Positions 5,784 to 7,354 of a stretch of DNA of 7,354 bases are shown here, piece after piece. Within the stretch, counting starts at the first letter, position 1. The number at the start of each line of letters is the position of its first letter. Source of the DNA: Candidatus Phytoplasma phoenicium (GTDB taxonomy: Bacteria > Bacillota_I > Bacilli_A > Acholeplasmatales > Acholeplasmataceae); assembly GCF_001189415.1 (NCBI RefSeq), contig NZ_JPSQ01000001.1:1-7354 (forward strand). The letters run 5' to 3'. The position numbers and the translations under genes are program-made. Under the pieces are notes generated by a model. That model ran no database searches. It had not been told where the DNA came from and was given only the letters and a program-made list of their open reading frames with translations.

Positions 5784-7201
5784 AACTTTTAACGAACGAA
5801 CAACAAGCGTTACAACAACTAATCAAATATATTGAACAAGGTCAACAGGAAAAATTAAACTTTTATTGCCAAATAATTAACCCTAAAACCCTCCTAGATC
5901 CCAAAAATACAAAAATTTTTACAACCTTAAAATATTTATTTTTAGAAAAACAAGCAAAACATCCTTGGTACAAATCCACTACAAAACCAATTATTATCAA
6001 AAAGTTATTAATATATTTACAAACTAATTTTCCACAAGATAATTTTACTTTAGATTCTTTAAATTTTTTAAATGATGATTTTGATAACCAAAATAATTTT
6101 TATTTTTTGGACAATTTAAAACATACTTATACCCAAGAAAAACTATTCCAACAACTCTTAAAAATCATTAGTCCTTCTTTTGAAAACAAAGATCCTTATC
6201 ATAAACATCTATACTACCAAGAAATCTTTGATAAATTAAGAAAATTTATGACCTTTATACCACATCCCTCCGATAATACTTTGTTAACTTTAAATCAAAT
6301 GGTTTCTTGTCATCCTGAATTTTTCAAGTCCGATCAACAAGCTAAACAAAAAATCCAAGAAGAATATTATCGACTATCAGAAACTTTTAAAGGATTAAAT
6401 CAGGCCACGAAAGGCTTTAAAAAGGGTCAAATCATCACCATTGGAGGCTATACTGGTTTAGGAAAAACCACTTTTGTCTACAATCTTCTTTTAGATATCT
6501 CTAAAACTAAGTATCAAGAAACTCACCATCATCCTCATCTCTTAGTTTTTTCTTATGAAATGACCTTAGAAGAAAATTTAAGTCGTTTATTAGCCCACCA
6601 AACTCAAATTCCTGTAGATGTTATTTTAGATAAAAATTGGGAAGACTCAAACATCACTCAACATACCTACATGGAAAGGATGAATGACTCTAAACAATTC
6701 TTTTCCCAGCTTAACTTATCATTTAGTTATGATCAAGGTAAACAAATTGATTATATCATTGATTTAGTTTATCGTTTCTCTTTGGAACAAAAAGTTGAAA
6801 TTATCGTCATCGACCATCTCCAAATTACTAAAGCTAGTAATCACTTAGAAAATGACCGTTTAGCCATTGACGAAATCATGACGAAACTCAAACAATTAGC
6901 TATGGAATTAAATATTGTTATTATAATTCTCTCACAATTTTCTAGAGATACTTATCATAATTACCAAAAAAAATCACCTGAAATCACCGCTTTAAAAGGG
7001 TCAGGTGGAATTGAAACTAACAGCGATCTTGTTTTAATCATGTCAGAATTTCAACTAAAACTTAATGAAAACCAAGAAAAACCCTTAAATATCTATAATC
7101 AAGATTGCAATCAATTATATTTAGAATCAAAAAACAACGAATCTCAAAAAATCATTGAATTATCTATTAAAAAGAATCGAAGTGGCACCAAAAAAACTTA
7201 G
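5780..7201 (+). CDS. dnaB: DnaB-like replicative helicase, C-terminus lost by a frameshift
   Basis: This is a RecA-fold hexameric 5'-3' helicase that unwinds DNA at the replication fork. The 473 residues comprise a divergent N-terminal half (about 1-195, no clear match) and a helicase domain. The domain has GLNQATKGFKKGQ (205-217), Walker A GGYTGLGKTT (222-231), SYEM with the catalytic Glu260, Walker B IIVIDHLQI (341-349), SQFSR (385-389) and GSGGIETNSDLVL (407-419). KKNRSG (464-469) is the arginine-finger region. TAG at 7199-7201 follows an A7 tract (7190-7196). The other frame continues with typical DnaB C-terminal sequence to TAA 7279-7281, which would make about 500 residues. Start ATG 5780 has RBS AAAGGAG (5765-5771) and overlaps the previous stop (ATGA). 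With tmk alongside, this is the usual PMU replication set. Without the C-terminal strand after the arginine finger, activity may be reduced. Confidence 0.92.
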   Translation: MKLLTNEQQALQQLIKYIEQGQQEKLNFYCQIINPKTLLDPKNTKIFTTLKYLFLEKQAKHPWYKSTTKPIIIKKLLIYLQTNFPQDNFTLDSLNFLNDDFDNQNNFYFLDNLKHTYTQEKLFQQLLKIISPSFENKDPYHKHLYYQEIFDKLRKFMTFIPHPSDNTLLTLNQMVSCHPEFFKSDQQAKQKIQEEYYRLSETFKGLNQATKGFKKGQIITIGGYTGLGKTTFVYNLLLDISKTKYQETHHHPHLLVFSYEMTLEENLSRLLAHQTQIPVDVILDKNWEDSNITQHTYMERMNDSKQFFSQLNLSFSYDQGKQIDYIIDLVYRFSLEQKVEIIVIDHLQITKASNHLENDRLAIDEIMTKLKQLAMELNIVIIILSQFSRDTYHNYQKKSPEITALKGSGGIETNSDLVLIMSEFQLKLNENQEKPLNIYNQDCNQLYLESKNNESQKIIELSIKKNRSGTKKT

Positions 7202-7281
7202 TTTATCATTTTGAAATGTATACCCAAACCTTCCAAGAAATTGGTTATATTTTGCCTTATAAAATAGAAACTTATTATTAA
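7190..7281 (+). other. Out-of-frame C-terminal end of dnaB after an A7 tract
   Basis: Seven A (7190-7196) precede CTTAG. One more A, or a -1 slip, turns the reading from the frame ending at TAG 7199 into KNLVYHFEMYTQTFQEIG and onward to TAA 7279-7281. VYHFEMYTQTFQEI fits the normal end of DnaB, where a beta strand and an F-rich tail follow the arginine finger. A7 followed by C contains A-AAA-AAC, a slippery sequence for -1 frameshifting. Codon phase differs from the ideal arrangement, so single-tRNA slippage or transcriptional slippage would be needed. Confidence 0.75.
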
Positions 7282-7303
7282 TCAAAATAAAGGAAAATAA
7301 ACA

Positions 7304-7354
7304 ATGAAAAATAAACTTAATCAAATCATAAAACACATTAAAAAACTAGAAAAA
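7304..7354 (+). CDS. 5' end of a gene cut by the window edge
   Basis: ATG 7304 is preceded by AAAGGA (7289-7294) and opens a frame still open at 7354, 17 codons in. It reads MKNKLNQIIKHIKKLEK, which is strongly basic and helical. It starts 22 nt after the out-of-frame end of dnaB, so it probably belongs to the same operon. Too little is visible to assign a family. Confidence 0.55.
   Translation, partial: MKNKLNQIIKHIKKLEK

Overview
This window looks like part of a phytoplasma ('Candidatus Phytoplasma') genome, most likely inside a potential mobile unit (PMU). The evidence is very AT-rich DNA, all genes on one strand, a DUF2963-type repeat protein with the YDKNTGKLIKKT motif, and the association of a thymidylate kinase (tmk) with a DnaB helicase and a YqaJ-type exonuclease. 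Tryptophan is encoded by TGG in every intact gene and no intact gene carries an internal TGA, so the standard code applies. This argues against a Mycoplasma or Spiroplasma that reads TGA as Trp.

Layout, left to right. 1-336: a small membrane-anchored coiled-coil gene, frameshifted in a poly-A run right after its ATG, then a hairpin terminator. 337-559: non-coding, with hairpins. 560/569-1066: a membrane-anchored DUF2963 repeat protein. 1129-3127: a large, apparently secreted protein of unknown function whose 5' end is frameshifted between a good RBS/ATG and the signal peptide, followed by a strong terminator. 3194-3560: two overlapping small membrane proteins. 3652-4293: YqaJ/lambda-exonuclease-like nuclease, then a terminator. 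4367-4996: tmk. 4987-5121: an overlapping 44-residue small ORF that ends inside a terminator. 5157-5783: a PD-(D/E)XK restriction-enzyme-like nuclease split by an in-frame TGA. 5780-7201: DnaB-like helicase, overlapping the previous gene by ATGA and cut short by a frameshift at an A7 tract; its lost C-terminus is readable to 7281. 7304-end: start of another gene, open at the window edge.

The right half (exonuclease, dTMP supply, second nuclease, helicase) is a DNA replication and recombination module of the kind carried by PMUs, which are thought to replicate and move as phage-like elements. The left half carries envelope or secreted proteins that could face the insect or plant host. Four genes are broken: three by frameshifts near an end and one by a nonsense codon. 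Either this is a decaying element, or expression is switched or recoded at short homopolymer tracts, or some of the indels are sequencing errors. The sequence alone cannot separate these.
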